Part shown: positions 11,135 through 22,651 of the stretch, piece after piece
Position numbering within the stretch: position 1 is the stretch's first letter
Layout: each line of letters begins with the position of its first letter
From: Aldrovandia affinis
Taxonomy: Eukaryota > Chordata > Actinopteri > Notacanthiformes > Halosauridae
NCBI GenBank assembly: GCA_029706075.1
Contig: JAINUG010000053.1
Span: forward strand, 496,001-560,000
DNA: 64,000 bases
Direction: 5' to 3'
Made by a program: the position numbers and the translations under genes
The notes under the pieces: generated by a model
Told to the model about the DNA's origin: nothing
Seen by the model: only the letters and a program-made list of their open reading frames with translations
Database searches by the model: none

Positions 11135-11321
11135 TTGAAACAAAGAGACACTTGTTCTTTTGTGTTTTTTTAAGTCTACTCAGAGGAAGGGAGTAAACTG
11201 CTTTGAGTACAATATTGTGCTTGGAGAATTTTATTAGTCTTTGAAAAGTTTATTTTTATTTTTAAGATGATCAGCACTAAGGAGAATGTGAATATACTTC
11301 ACAAGAGTTAAGAACTTTTGA

Positions 11322-11544
11322 TACCATCTAAATTAAATACCTCATAGTACATACATAAATGTCTGAGTCAGCCTTTATGTATCATGAATGTCATACATAA
11401 CATACATTCATGAATGTTTGAGTCCATCTTTAAGACCTATGCATGTAACGTGTATCGTGTATGACATTCATGATACTTGAGTACTTCTTAAAGACTGACT
11501 CAGACATTAATGAATGTGTTGTGAGGTGTTTAATTTAGATGGTA
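11322..11544. mobile_element. Palindromic hairpin MITE
   Basis: TACCATCTAAATTAAATACC at the left end is repeated inverted as GGTGTTTAATTTAGATGGTA at the right end. The interior is also largely self-complementary: TATCATGAATGTCATACA near 11379-11396 pairs with TGTATGACATTCATGATAC near 11457-11475. The full 223 bp could therefore fold into one long imperfect hairpin. There is no open frame. A short non-autonomous DNA transposon is the likeliest identity. Confidence 0.6.
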
Positions 11545-12742
11545 CAGTGTGTGCCATCAGTGTGTGTGTATTGTAAACTGTTACTGAATGTTTCATATCA
11601 TAGCTGGTTTATGGCTATGTTAATTCTACTCAGAACATAGTAGCAAACTGCTAGAGAGTACCGTAATGTGCTTGGAGTACTTTCATGTTTTTTAATACGA
11701 TTTTAAGATAGTCAGCACTAAGTAGAATGTGCTTGAGAGTTACAATATTGTTCTTAGAATTTGGTTTTTTTGATGAGTGTCAGTGTAGAATGTGATTGTC
11801 ACGCTGAAGTTAAGAATCTCCACGACTCAACGTGTACAACTTTGGAGTTTTAAAACCCCATGGTAGTATATTACCAAAGAAGCATCAAGTGTGTGGTATG
11901 AAGAGTATTGGATATTTTTAAGCAATTTGCCTTCTGGCTCTTATTCAGCGCTCTCCTTATTTGGCTGTTCTTTGTATAAGTGATGTGGCTTGTGGGAATT
12001 GTTGGAGCCCCTTCTGAAGGATCTGATGGTATTACAGCATCTGAATGGTGTTCATCTCATCTGACTTTTCCCATTTTCATGTTACTGAAGGCGATGCTGG
12101 ATATAGTTGATTAAATACACTTTGCCCTCTGTGAAATATGCATAGTTGGACAGTTATTAGTCTTATTCAATCCTTTTGAGTAAGAGTTACTAATTGTTGA
12201 ATGGAACAGCGGTGACATAATCATATTGGGTAAAATGAAATTAGTTTAGAGTGATAGAGTCAATTAGTTTAAGCCAAGCTGTTAAGTTCATGTGGAGTGT
12301 ATGCCAGTGAAATTCATTGGACTAACAAAAGAAAATCTTTTTTAGCCTAGCACACCAAAGAAAAGAAAAGTCAGTATATTCAGTTTAGATTAAAATTGCT
12401 CAATTTTATTGACTGGAACTGCATCACAATTGAATTAAGTTTGTCCAACAATTACATTGTACTACTGTACGTGACACTGTGGACTTTGTTCATTATGTCA
12501 GATTAAATCTTTCTTAGGCGTTACCAGCCATTTAATTCACAACTGGAAGGTGTACAATGTCCTGCTGGCCTGCAAGAGATTTAAAGGCCATCATACAGGG
12601 GATAACATTTATGTATTTATTTATTTGACAGGGACAGTGCACAGCCTCTTAGCTGTACCAAGGCAGGACACAGAGAAAAACATCTCTGTTAAGAATTAAT
12701 ACTGCATAAGAAACTGAAGAAACCATAAACCACTTTGGAATC
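11545..12742. other. No gene recognised
   Basis: AT-rich DNA. A stretch near 12610-12640 (TTATTTATTTGACAGGGACA) resembles a common fish repeat, but I cannot define an element around it. Confidence 0.45.
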
Positions 12743-14305
12743 CATGGCAAAATCAGCAATATCATTACTGACAACGCTAGTAATATGAGAAAAGCATTTG
12801 ACCTACTTACAGTACCAGTCAAAAGTTTGAGCACACCTTCCATCTGGACTACGGCTAAGCGGGCACTCCTTCATTCTTGAGCAAGATAACGACCCGAAAC
12901 ACACCTTGAAGATGTGCAAGAACTATGAAGGAAGTTCTTGTGAAGGAAGGACAACTCAAACTAAGGACCTGGCCTGCCCAGTGTCCAGACTTCAATCCCA
13001 TAGAACCTGTATGGGATGAACTGGACAGAACAGTCAAAGCAAAGCAACCCACAAGTACCTCTGGGAATTGCTGCAGGAGAGCTGGGAAGACATATCTGGT
13101 GATTTCCTGCTGAAACTTATTAACCGAATACCCCATCTTTGTGAGGCTGTTATCACAGCAAAGGGTGGCTATTTTGAGGAATCCAAGATTCAATTTTCAA
13201 TTAAATGTTATTGAACATTGCTTTGATGCTTTTGTTTATCGTTACATGTGTTTTTTGTAATTTTCAAGTATTTAAAGAAACTTATATGGTGTAAAACATT
13301 ATGAGATAAACCTAGTTTCCAGCAGGTGTGCTCAAACTTTTGCCTGGTACTGTAGGTTTGAGGAAGTGCATGCATCATGTGATAACACTGGAATTGAGGA
13401 TGAGTCCACTGATGTGGAGAGTAACGTTGTGGAGTCCCTTGACTTACTCCCCAATTGTGAAGCCTGCTTTGCTCATGTCCTTCAACTTGTTGTGAATGAT
13501 AGCCTATCCATGTGTCGAACACCGCAAAAAACCCTTGCCAACCCAGGGTATCTTGTACCCAACATCCACAAGTCAACCATTGCAGCTGACATCTTGAATG
13601 GAGAGAAGAGTTCAGGTTGCAACTGCTGTATATTGGAACTCTCATCTCAGATGATTCGGTCCATCTTGTGACCAGACCAAGACAGCTCCCTCAGGCTGCA
13701 TTCAAGAACTTGTAGAAATATTAGAATGGTTTGAGGATCCTTCTCAACCAATGTTCCAACATCGTTAGTGCTACCACACTTATTACAAGCATCATTTGTC
13801 TCAAAACCTTTCTGACCAACTTCAGTGCACAATACCCAGTTAGTGACTGCCCTAAATGAATCTCTGGAGAAGTGTCTTTCTCCCTATGAGGACAAACCTC
13901 TACACAGACCCTACAGCTCTGTCAGACCCTTGCTTCAAGGCCTCGTGGTGCCGAGATCAGGTAACAGCAGTTACTGAACTGCTTCAGCAGGAGTGTGCCA
14001 AGTTCAGTCGAGGGCCCGCCCAGCCTGCCTTTGGTCAAAGTCCACCTGCCAAGAGAAGCACATTGTTTGCCTTCTTATCTGTCTCCTCCCCACATGTTGT
14101 TGCTCCCACAGAGGTATTCTGCCCCATACCTCCCAGAAGAAGCAGACCTGCTTGCCTTTTGGATGATCCATGCACTCCAGTACCCTACACTGTCTAAGTT
14201 AGCTGCTAAGTACCTCCATGTGCCAGCATCCTCTGTCCCAGTGTAGCATGTTTTCAGTATTGCTGGCATGATCTTTAGACCAGATCAGTATTCAATGAAT
14301 AATGC
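12743..14305 (+). pseudogene. Decayed hAT transposase, split by a Tc1 insertion
   Basis: The first piece (12743-12809) reads HGKISNIITDNASNMRKAFD, the D-containing block typical of hAT transposases of the ZBED4-like group. The Tc1 derivative at 12810-13352 interrupts it at a TA. After that insertion the similarity resumes with NCEACFAHVLQLVVNDSL (about 13450-13510), and the C-terminal hAT dimerisation region follows (about 14125-14280), with LPEEADLLAFW, LSKLAAKYLHVPASSVP and FSIAGMIFRPD. Several frameshifts and stops separate these blocks and the N-terminal BED finger is not visible, so it cannot encode an active enzyme. I could not identify the hAT termini. Confidence 0.75.
12810..13352 (+). 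mobile_element. Tc1/mariner derivative, internally deleted
   Basis: The inverted ends are CAGTACCAGTCAAAAGTTTG at the left and CAAACTTTTGCCTGGTACTG at the right, and TA lies on both sides (12808-12809 and 13353-13354), as expected for Tc1. The interior keeps only the 3' part of a Tc1 transposase: a QDNDPKHT block near 12879-12905 with the second catalytic Asp, then CPDFNPIEPVWDELDR with the terminal Glu, in shifted frames. The N-terminal DNA-binding half is gone, so the copy is non-autonomous. It sits inside an older hAT transposase. A shorter copy of the same family lies at 21890-22281. Confidence 0.9.
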
Positions 14306-16884
14306 AACATTTGAAAGTGATTTTCATCAAATGCATTTGCCACCTGCAATAAACAAAGCACTATATGAAAGAAGTGTGAAGACATACATGCGCATTGAAA
14401 AGGTTTGCATGCGTAATTATTGTCAGTGACTACAACTATTTGACTAAAGTATTTTAGAAACACTATTTGAAACATTTAATATCATGATAAAATGATATTC
14501 CACCCCTAGAATTAAACTTTTAAAATAGTTTTCTTACCTAGAAAGTGGCAAATCTTTATCCTCGTAACTCAAACACTCTACAAACTGTTTGTTTGTGGTA
14601 TGGTGTGCCTTTTATAGATCCTCAATTCAATATCATATTCATGTCTATGAAGGTCACGAGGCACCATTGTTATTTTTCCCAAATTATTATTCAATCATTT
14701 GTGACAGTAATCCTATCGGAAGCTGTATGTGATGTATACCTTGACTACGTCAATATGACATGAATATTTTCAAGTGAGTGCACATTGATCACCGAGTGCC
14801 TAATGTCTTTGTCTCTTGTACCCCTTCGTAGAGCAGTACGTTTGTCAAATTAGGCACTATCTACTGTGGAAATACACTTAATGTGTAGTAATAGTCATAC
14901 AGTTTTCAAAAGGAATCCCTTCTACTTAAAATCTTGTATTGCTGGATATTGGGCCTGTGGCTATTTCAGATTATACAAAAAAGAGCTGTGAGTTTTGGAA
15001 TTCGCCCATAGACCACTTTCTAGTTGACAATTAAAAAGGTTTTGACACTCACTTGGGGGAGTTAGTAGGTTTGCATTTCACATTTTCATATCAACAATAA
15101 TTTATTTCTATGATAAAATGTTTATTGTTCTCCAAATCTTAAATTCTCAAACCATTTTGGCACCCATTAAATATATTTTCTGTTTCAAATAACTTGTTCG
15201 TATTTAAATACTTTCAAATATAGTTTTTATGTGACAAATATTTGAAACCATGTCAAATAATATTTATATTTTTAAGATCAATATTTGAATATTCAATTCA
15301 AATAAACGCTTTAATTAAGCATACAAATATTTGATGTTAAAATATTTAGAAAAGTTGATATTTACATTTTCAAATGCAACTATTTTTGGCCCAGGTCTGA
15401 TATGAATTTAACTTGATAATCATAACAGCACATTGTGAAGGTCATGAGTAAGTTGAGTCATGCTGAATTATGACTAATTTTAAATTATGCTATTTCAAAA
15501 GTGGATGCATTCCAGCACCTGAGATTACAACAGGCAACTTCCTGTTTAAGACAGGAAGCTACAGTAATGCATTTTACTGTATGAATTGTACATTTTATTT
15601 GTTGAATCAAAAATGAATGCTTAAATTAAAAAGGGAACACAAGTGTACAAAGACAAATAAAGAAATCTTTGAATCTTTAAACACAAGGGAAAAGCCATGA
15701 CACTGCTTAAGAACCCATTCACTTATGCAGCTTGATTTAAACAACATGTTTATTATGAAAGTTATATTTTGGATAATGTGTTCTGCTATGCGGCCAATAT
15801 TGACTTTGTGAATATATGCCATAATTCATGTCCTTGTACATGCAGTGCCTTCCATTTCCAAAATGTTTGGTGCATGCAGGTAAAATCTGATTGTGAGCCA
15901 AAACATAAAAGGTACTACTGTAAAATACTACCCAAAATATGATTTCCCCAACTGCAATGTGTCAACATGTCTCAAATTATATCATTGGCAGAGCTCAGCA
16001 AATCTTGCTTCTGTTTAAAATCTCAATGAAGTTTCAACCGTCTATTTAAAATGAATATATTTCTTTATAAGTGAGAAATAAAGACTGACTGAAATTTTTC
16101 CAAACTTATTCACCCTGCAAGAATGTTTGCCTCTAGAATTATCTGTCTGATGCACACGGTCCTTGTTATTCAAATATGTCATTCATTCTCTCTCCCTGGC
16201 ATAGTCCATCTTATTTCAGGTATGTATGACTTCGCTTTGCCCCTTTGAGCACATGGAGTTTCCTGTGACACTGCATTACAGTGGCATGCGCTGATTATCT
16301 AACCCATTGTCACCTCTCACCGCTTTTGATTCCATACAGGATCTAGTTTCATCGGTTTATAATTTATTGTGTCGGGGAGGTGCATTTTGGTCATCCTATG
16401 CAGGCAAACAAAATGTGGCCCAGCCTAACCTAAATTCTCATAAAACAAACATGGTGCCATCATTGGCAGGTTTATTACTCTGTGAATGAAACCAGGGCAC
16501 TAAGGTATGCAGCTTTGTCAGACAGTGCTGTCCATATTAGATCAGCACACCAAATTTACAAGTTTGTGTCACACACCACAATTTCAGGGTTCTACCTATG
16601 AGTTGGAAATTATGGATCAGGGAAAAAAGAATTATGGACCAGAAATAAGAGGTCAACATGGTATGATTGGTCTTGTCATATGGTAGCATTATTCTTTGCC
16701 TGAGAATATTATGTCTTTCCAGATTTTAGCTCAACAAACATCTCTATATAAACCAAGCTGTCTTCCCCGGCCATATCAATGTTTGGTGTCACAGCGATCA
16801 TGAGAGGATCATTTCAACGGATAGCATGAAAAGATATCATGTGACACTAAGTGACCCAAAACTAAAATATAAAAAGGGAAAAAA
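14306..16884. other. No gene recognised
   Basis: AT-rich non-coding DNA. From about 15170 to 15400 there are many ATTTGAAA-type words, ending in GGCCCAGGTCTG near 15390-15401. This is the kind of end seen on some fish hAT MITEs, but I found no matching left end. Confidence 0.45.
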
Positions 16885-17115
16885 AGGGTCTGAACCTGGC
16901 TTGTACAGGGCTTTCCCCCAGATCACAAAATGAATTAGGCATGGGCTAAAGAGGGAGGGAGTCAATCCCCCTCCTCCAAACATTTAAAGTGTGACCTGGC
17001 TTGAGCTCAATTTTTGGCAGTGTTAGAGAAGTCTAGCAATTCAAGGGTTATTCTACAACTTTCCTGCCTTCTTGAGAGATCTGGTCCCCACTCAAACCTC
17101 GGCTGCTGTGTTTTT
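16885..17115 (-). repeat. Unclassified dispersed repeat, copy 1
   Basis: On the minus strand this segment aligns with 50486-50712 on the plus strand. Shared words include GGGACCAGATCTC, CAGGTCACACTTTAA and TGTTTGGAG, in the same order and spacing. It has no open frame, terminal repeat or known tail that I can see. Confidence 0.55.
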
Positions 17116-17683
17116 GCATATGGAGAGAAACAAACTTGGTTTGATGTAATTTTCTTCCATTTCATCTCTTTTGTGATTGTTACATGCCAATTTTATGCCA
17201 AGGATTTAGTATTTGTTAAGGTAGTTTAACCTATGTCTGGGTATTGAATATTTTGTCTTTGTGTAACTGTTATAACTTAATAAACCAGCTGTTCATTTAA
17301 ATTGAATTGTGAGTTTTTTTAATGTATTTTGATGAAGGGTGATCCACCAGATTGCTCTGCCTATCAACGATTTTGGTGATTTAATTGATAATTGGTATCT
17401 TGTGTAGTAATTACTATATTAAATCAAATAAATATATTTTACATGTAGGATAAGTGAGGGGTTTTAATACGTAAAACCATTTGTGTTCAGTATTCAGAGT
17501 GCTGAACTTTAAACAAGGGTATTTGACTGTTAAGGCTACTGGATTCAGGGAATAGACTATTTTTATTGAAACTTAATATCATTTATACATACCAAGAAAA
17601 AAAAACATTATTGGTGAAATATTTTTCATCCTCTTCCACGTGCTTGCTGCTAAGAGGATGACAGACTTAAATGATCCTAAGAC
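17116..17683. other. No gene recognised
   Basis: AT-rich DNA up to the AAGAC target site of the solo LTR. Confidence 0.5.
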
Positions 17684-19548
17684 TGTCACGGTTGTTCCCC
17701 AGAATCACCACCAGATGGCGGTGTTGCGCCTTCCCTTTGGGAGGCGCACAGCTGGTTCCAATTTTCAATTATCTCCCTATTTAAACCGCACCTGGGTTTC
17801 TGATCGGGGCGAAATCGTAAGCCATCTTTACGATTTTTAGCCGGTAAGGTAGTGTGTCTTTTTCAAGATGCACACAAAGACTTCCTTTAGAAATGACCAT
17901 CTCCATTCAATCCCTTTTAAAACTAAAGAACTTATCTAGTTGTACCTTTTAACAAAACCATTCTCTCTAATGGGAGTTTTCGTTTTGTTTTGTTTGTCAG
18001 TCGGTTCGACTGCTTTCAGGTTACAAACTTGTTCTTTTGGCTCTCCTAGCCGTTTACGTTTTGGGGAAACTCTGGGTCTAACGAAATAACTTATTTAGTT
18101 TACCGTCTTTAGAAACCTTGCTCGTTAAGAGAGCCTTTCGTTGGGTTTCTGTTGTTCAGTCAGTTCGACTGGTTCAGGTTACTAACTGGTTCTTTTGGCT
18201 AACTGCCTTTCACGTTTTGGACAGTCAGAGTTTTGGTTTAAGGTCTTTTCATAACTATTTAATTGTACCTACATTAGAAACTTTGCTCGTGGTTAGGAGC
18301 TTTTCGTTAAGTTTCTTTTGTTCAGTCGCTTAGACTGTTTTCGGGTTACAATATGGTTCTGGCGGCTCTCCTAGCCCCTCCGCGTTTTAGGATGCTCAGA
18401 ACTTTTCATAACTATTTAATTGTACCTACATTAGAAACTTTGCTCGTGGTTAGGAGCTTTTCGTTAAGTTTATTTTGTTCAGTCGCTTAGACTGTTTTCG
18501 GGTTACAATATGGTTCTGGCGGCTCTCCTAGCCCCTCCGCGTTTTAGGACGCTCAGAACTTTTCATCCTTGTTCTGTTGGCTCTCCTAGCCTTTCACGTT
18601 TTCGGACGCTCAGAACTTTTGGTTATGTCTGGTCAGAATAAATTATTTACTTGTCACCTACAAATAGAAACCTTGCTCGCTATTAAGCGCTTTTCTTTTG
18701 GTTTTGTTTTGTTCAGCCAGTTCGACTGTTTTGGGTTACCAGATTGTTCTGTTGGCTCTCCTAGCCTTTTCGCGTTTTCAGACGTTCAGAACTTTTGGGT
18801 CAGGTCTTAACATTCGGTTCGACTGTTTTCGGGTGACAACCTTGTTCTGTTGGCTCTCCTAGCCTTTCACGTTTTCGGACGCTCAGAACTTTTGGTTCAG
18901 GTATTTACATAATACTTATTTAAATTGTACCTTCATTAGAAACCTTGCTCGTTAGTTATGAGCTTTTTGTTAGGTTTCGTTTGTTCAGTCACTTCGACTG
19001 TTTCGGGTTACAATATGGTTCTGTGGCTCTCCTAGCTTTTCGCGTTTTCGGACGCTTGGAACTTTTGGGTGTTATGTAAACAAAAGAACATGTGTAATTG
19101 TACCTACAATAAGAACCCTGCTCGCTATTAAGCGCTTTTCGTTCGGGTTCCTGTTGTTCAGTCTGTTGGTCTGTTTCCGGGTTACTATCATGTTCTCTCG
19201 GCTCTCCTAGCCTTTATTGTTTTGGGAAACTCATGTCTTAAACATACGAACTTATTTAGTGGTACCTATAATAAAGAACCTTGCCCGCTAGTCGGAGCTT
19301 TGACTCCGGTTGCTTTTTTTCAGTCGTTCGACTGGTTCAGGTTACAAACTTGTTCGTTTGGCTATCATAGCCTTTGTGTTTTCAGACACTCGGAGTAGCC
19401 ACCCGTTGGGTGAGATTTTCCGTTCCTCCCTGGTTATTGTCTTCCCATATTTCTCTGTTTTGCAGAGCTAGTGGTTAGACTGGTTCAGTCTAACTTTTTG
19501 ATCCCCTAGGGTTTCTGCGAGTGGCGCCTATCACCACCAACCCTCACA
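17684..19548 (+). mobile_element. Solo LTR (1.87 kb) of an LTR retroelement
   Basis: The segment begins TGTCACGGTTG and ends CCCTCACA, the TG...CA termini of an LTR. It is flanked by an exact 5-bp duplication, AAGAC, at 17679-17683 and 19549-19553, which is typical of LTR retroelement integration. There is no coding region and no second LTR, so it is most simply a solo LTR left by LTR-LTR recombination. It is unusually long because its centre is a tandem array of about 160-175-bp units (see 17990-19385). Orientation is set by TG at the left and is uncertain. Family assignment is not possible without the internal region. Confidence 0.8.
17990..19385 (+). repeat. Tandem array of hairpin-bearing units inside the LTR
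   Basis: The word GGCTCTCCTAGCC or a close variant occurs at about 18039, 18197, 18364, 18521, 18579, 18754, 18852, 19025, 19200 and 19360. This gives a period of 157-175 bp, with two shortened units of 58 and 98 bp. A full unit carries three small inverted repeats in order: CAGTC..GACTG, GGCT..AGCC and GCTC..GAGC. Variants often keep their pairing: GGCTATCATAGCC in the last unit, CGCTATTAAGCG near 18675 and 19122, and CGGAGCTTTGACTCCG near 19294. Two adjacent units (about 18270-18560) are nearly identical, which indicates recent unequal exchange. The hairpins could act in RNA, or the palindromes could be protein-binding sites in the LTR enhancer. Confidence 0.8.
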
Positions 19549-19670
19549 AAGACATAATAAAATAAGACAAATAATACATTTGTGCTGTTATAACCATGCC
19601 AACTACTGTATCCACAACAAGATTGTTTACATATTGTTTTCTCAAGTGTTTTTATTACTGCAGAATCTTT

Positions 19671-20014
19671 ACCAAAACATTTTTTTCACGTTTTTCTCCC
19701 AATTTGGTTGCCAATTATACCCTCTATTTATCTCAATTCCCCTCCCCCAGGAGTCCACTGCCTGTCCTCTGGGTCGAGACACTCTTTCCTGGCTCATTGA
19801 TCCGCCTCTTCTGAGACAGAATTCTACCACGGACGCCTTTACCTGCTCCTCGACGGACTCGTGCCGGCTCACCCTCCCCCCTCCCCCGGAGGCGGACAGC
19901 CAAATTCTGCCTCCGATCGGGGCTGACGACCAGGGGCGGTCTGGTAGAGACGCAGGTTTTGAACCGGACCAGCCAAAGTGTGGTGCGTTAGACCGCTACG
20001 CCATCCGCCGCCCC
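19671..20014 (-). mobile_element. tRNA-derived SINE, full length
   Basis: A perfect 13-bp duplication, CTGCAGAATCTTT, flanks it at 19658-19670 and 20015-20027. On the minus strand the 5' part has an A-box-like GGCGTAGCGGTCTAACGC and a B-box-like GGTTCAAAACC, the internal RNA polymerase III promoter of a tRNA-derived SINE. The body continues through GGCACGAGTCCGTCGAGG and ends in a T/A-rich tail. A 5'-truncated second copy is at 22376-22638. It encodes no protein and depends on a LINE for movement. Confidence 0.85.
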
Positions 20015-20027
20015 CTGCAGAATCTTT

Positions 20028-21889
20028 TTCCCTGCAGGATTCATTGACCAATTTTTCTCCTGCAAATCTAATATACTGTACCTGGTAAATTCAAAACTCT
20101 GTGGTGCAGTTCAAATGTAATGCAAGCTATTAGGTAATTATTAATATAACAGCAGGCTACATTGAATCTGTAACCTGGTGTTTTGATGGTCAGCAGTCTC
20201 TGCTAAGGTTGCTGAACAGAGCATGTTGCTGAAAATAAAACAAAACTCTTCCATTTTTGAGATACCTCATGCTCTTGAAAAGCAGTTCATGCAACCAATA
20301 TAGCAATTACCGTAGGTTTCTCATACCAAATAAAGAAAAATCAAATAATATTGCTCAAAGACTACACTGTGTTGTATAATTCCCAGGACCTCACCCAAAA
20401 AACATTTTCCTGGAAGAATATAGGTGGGAAGGATATCTTTGTTTATTACTATACTAGTTGTTTAGCCCAATAATGTGGTGACTAACTACTTGTAGCTAAA
20501 CTGGCTAATTAATAATCATGCTACTGTTTAGCTCACAATATATATATCCAACAAACCATCTGACTCCCCAATTAGATGCTTCAAATAGTACAAATTGATA
20601 ACTGCTTGAAGGCAGGGACATCATTAAGTAATCCAAAATAAAGATCAGCCATAATGTGCTCCTAGAGTTTGCCAGTTAGTTAGTGGGTACAGTGTGTTCC
20701 TTTGATCATTCCTTGATAACCCACTGATAGTTGACTGTCTAGTTTGCTACATTGATTAATTGATTAATCACTTTAAATTAAGGACAATCCTTTCCACATG
20801 ACATCTGGCTTATTGAGATACATAGTAAAGGGGAAAAGATTTTATTCTGTATGACAAGAATGGAAGAATGTGGAAATCCAATTAATTTACCGAAACCTAT
20901 GCCTGTTTGAATAGCACTTCTTTGACACTGACATGTTAAAACCATGTTAAAACCCCACAAAAACATGTCTTCTACTCCACAAACCTTGCATTCATAGTGC
21001 ATAAACACTTTGTTTCCATTGCATGAACAACGCAGCATACTGTAATTTGATTTTTAACAACTGTAATAGTTGTTAAACCAGATACAATAGCTTTTTAAGT
21101 ACATTGTATTTGTTGTGATCATATTTTTTGCTGGTGGGTGAATTAAGTGTGTTCTTCATATGGTAACTGTATCTTCAAATGGTCTTACTGAACATGCCTG
21201 GCCACTTCCTACCTTAACCAAGGCCACACCTGTCCTCAGTATTACACTATAACCATCTCCAGACAGAATAATCAGAGCATCAGGCTGCATGACAATCTTA
21301 ATTCAATGTTGTTTCCAGTTATATTCCAGTTTTATTTGAAGCTTGCCTTATAGTTCCTGTTATTTTTTATTTCTACAATTTGCCATTTGGCTATGTTAAT
21401 TAAATATTTCTTTGATTGGCATTAAGGGTTTTAGAAAATTGGTCAATGATTAATCTTTTTGTACTCCTCAGGTCAACCCAGCATATCTATCATGTTCTTT
21501 TTAAAAAACATCTTAAAAGATGTTGCAGGGTATGGACTTGCAAACTGCAGAAATTCATTTTTGGCATACATTCTGCCATTGGGCCATAGCTCCTTCTATA
21601 AAATCAGAAATTGTGTTTTATAGTTCATTTTCCAGCAAATAGGGTCATGTTGGGGTCAGACAATCCAATTGCACAATTAATTTGTCTTTGGGTCTGCCTG
21701 ATTATTGTAGGATCATCTGGCAGAAATCACATTTAGAAATGTCTTTCTTTTGATTTAATCCATTTCATTGACACCAAAATAATTATCTCATATCCTTAAT
21801 TACAGACTTTAAGCAACTCATCTAAATTGTCCTAAAAATTGAATTAATATGGCAGTGGATTGTATTTGATCAAAACATGTGGAGATATA
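20028..21889. other. No gene recognised
   Basis: AT-rich DNA without motifs, splice-bounded frames or repeat ends that I can identify. Confidence 0.5.
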
Positions 21890-22281
21890 CAGTACCAGTC
21901 AAATGTTTGAGTACACCTGCTGGAAACTAGGTTTATCTCATAACTGACAATGTTTTACGCCATATAAGTTTCTTTAAATACTTTAAAATGACAAAACAAT
22001 GTCTTCCCAGCTCTCCTGCAGCAATTCGCAGAGGCACTTGTGGGTTGCTTTGCTTTGACTGTTCTGTCCAGTTCATCCCATACAAGTTCTATGGGATTGA
22101 GGTCTGGACACTGGGCAGGCCAGGTCCTTAGTTTGAGTTATCCTTCACGTTCCCCCTTCACCAGATAGTTCTTGCACAACTTCAAGGTGTGTTTCGGGTC
22201 GTTATCTTGCTCAAGAATGAAGGAGTGCCCGCTTAGCCGTAGTCCAGATGGAAGGTGTACCCAAACATTTGACTGGTACTG
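21890..22281 (-). mobile_element. Tc1 derivative, second copy of the 12810 family
   Basis: It starts CAGTACCAGTCAAATGTTTG and ends CATTTGACTGGTACTG, with TA on both sides. The sequence matches the 12810-13352 element in opposite orientation but is 151 bp shorter, with a different internal deletion. It keeps remnants of the transposase Asp and Glu regions on the minus strand without a usable frame. Confidence 0.88.
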
Positions 22282-22375
22282 TATATAATATATAATAATA
22301 TAGCAATAGTAGTATAATATAGTATAGTAATAGTAATACAATATAACATTCAATAAATGATATAGTACACTGTCT

Positions 22376-22638
22376 TTTTTTTTATTACATTTTATTTCGA
22401 ATTTTTCCCCGTTTTTCTCCCAATTTGGTTGCCAATTATACCCTCTATTTATCTCAATTCACCCTCCCCAACGAGTCCGCCGCCCGTCCTCTGGGTCGAG
22501 ACACTATTTCCGGGCCAATTTTATCCGCCTCTTCCGAGACGGAATTCTACCACGGACGCCTTTTTCCTGCTCCTCGACGGACTCGTGCCGGCTCACCCCC
22601 CCCTCTCCCAGAGGCAGACAGCCAAACGCCACCTCCGA
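22376..22638 (-). mobile_element. tRNA-derived SINE, 5'-truncated copy
   Basis: A perfect 13-bp duplication, TAGTACACTGTCT, lies at 22363-22375 and 22639-22651. The body matches the SINE at 19671-20014 in the same orientation, including CGAGTCCGTCGAGGAGCAGG on the minus strand. The tRNA-like head with A and B boxes is missing, as expected from incomplete reverse transcription. Confidence 0.85.
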
Positions 22639-22651
22639 TAGTACACTGTCT

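Noticed and set aside
15390-15401. GGCCCAGGTCTG as the right end of a hAT MITE
   Set aside because: The left partner end (CAGACCTGGGC) could not be found in the preceding kilobases.
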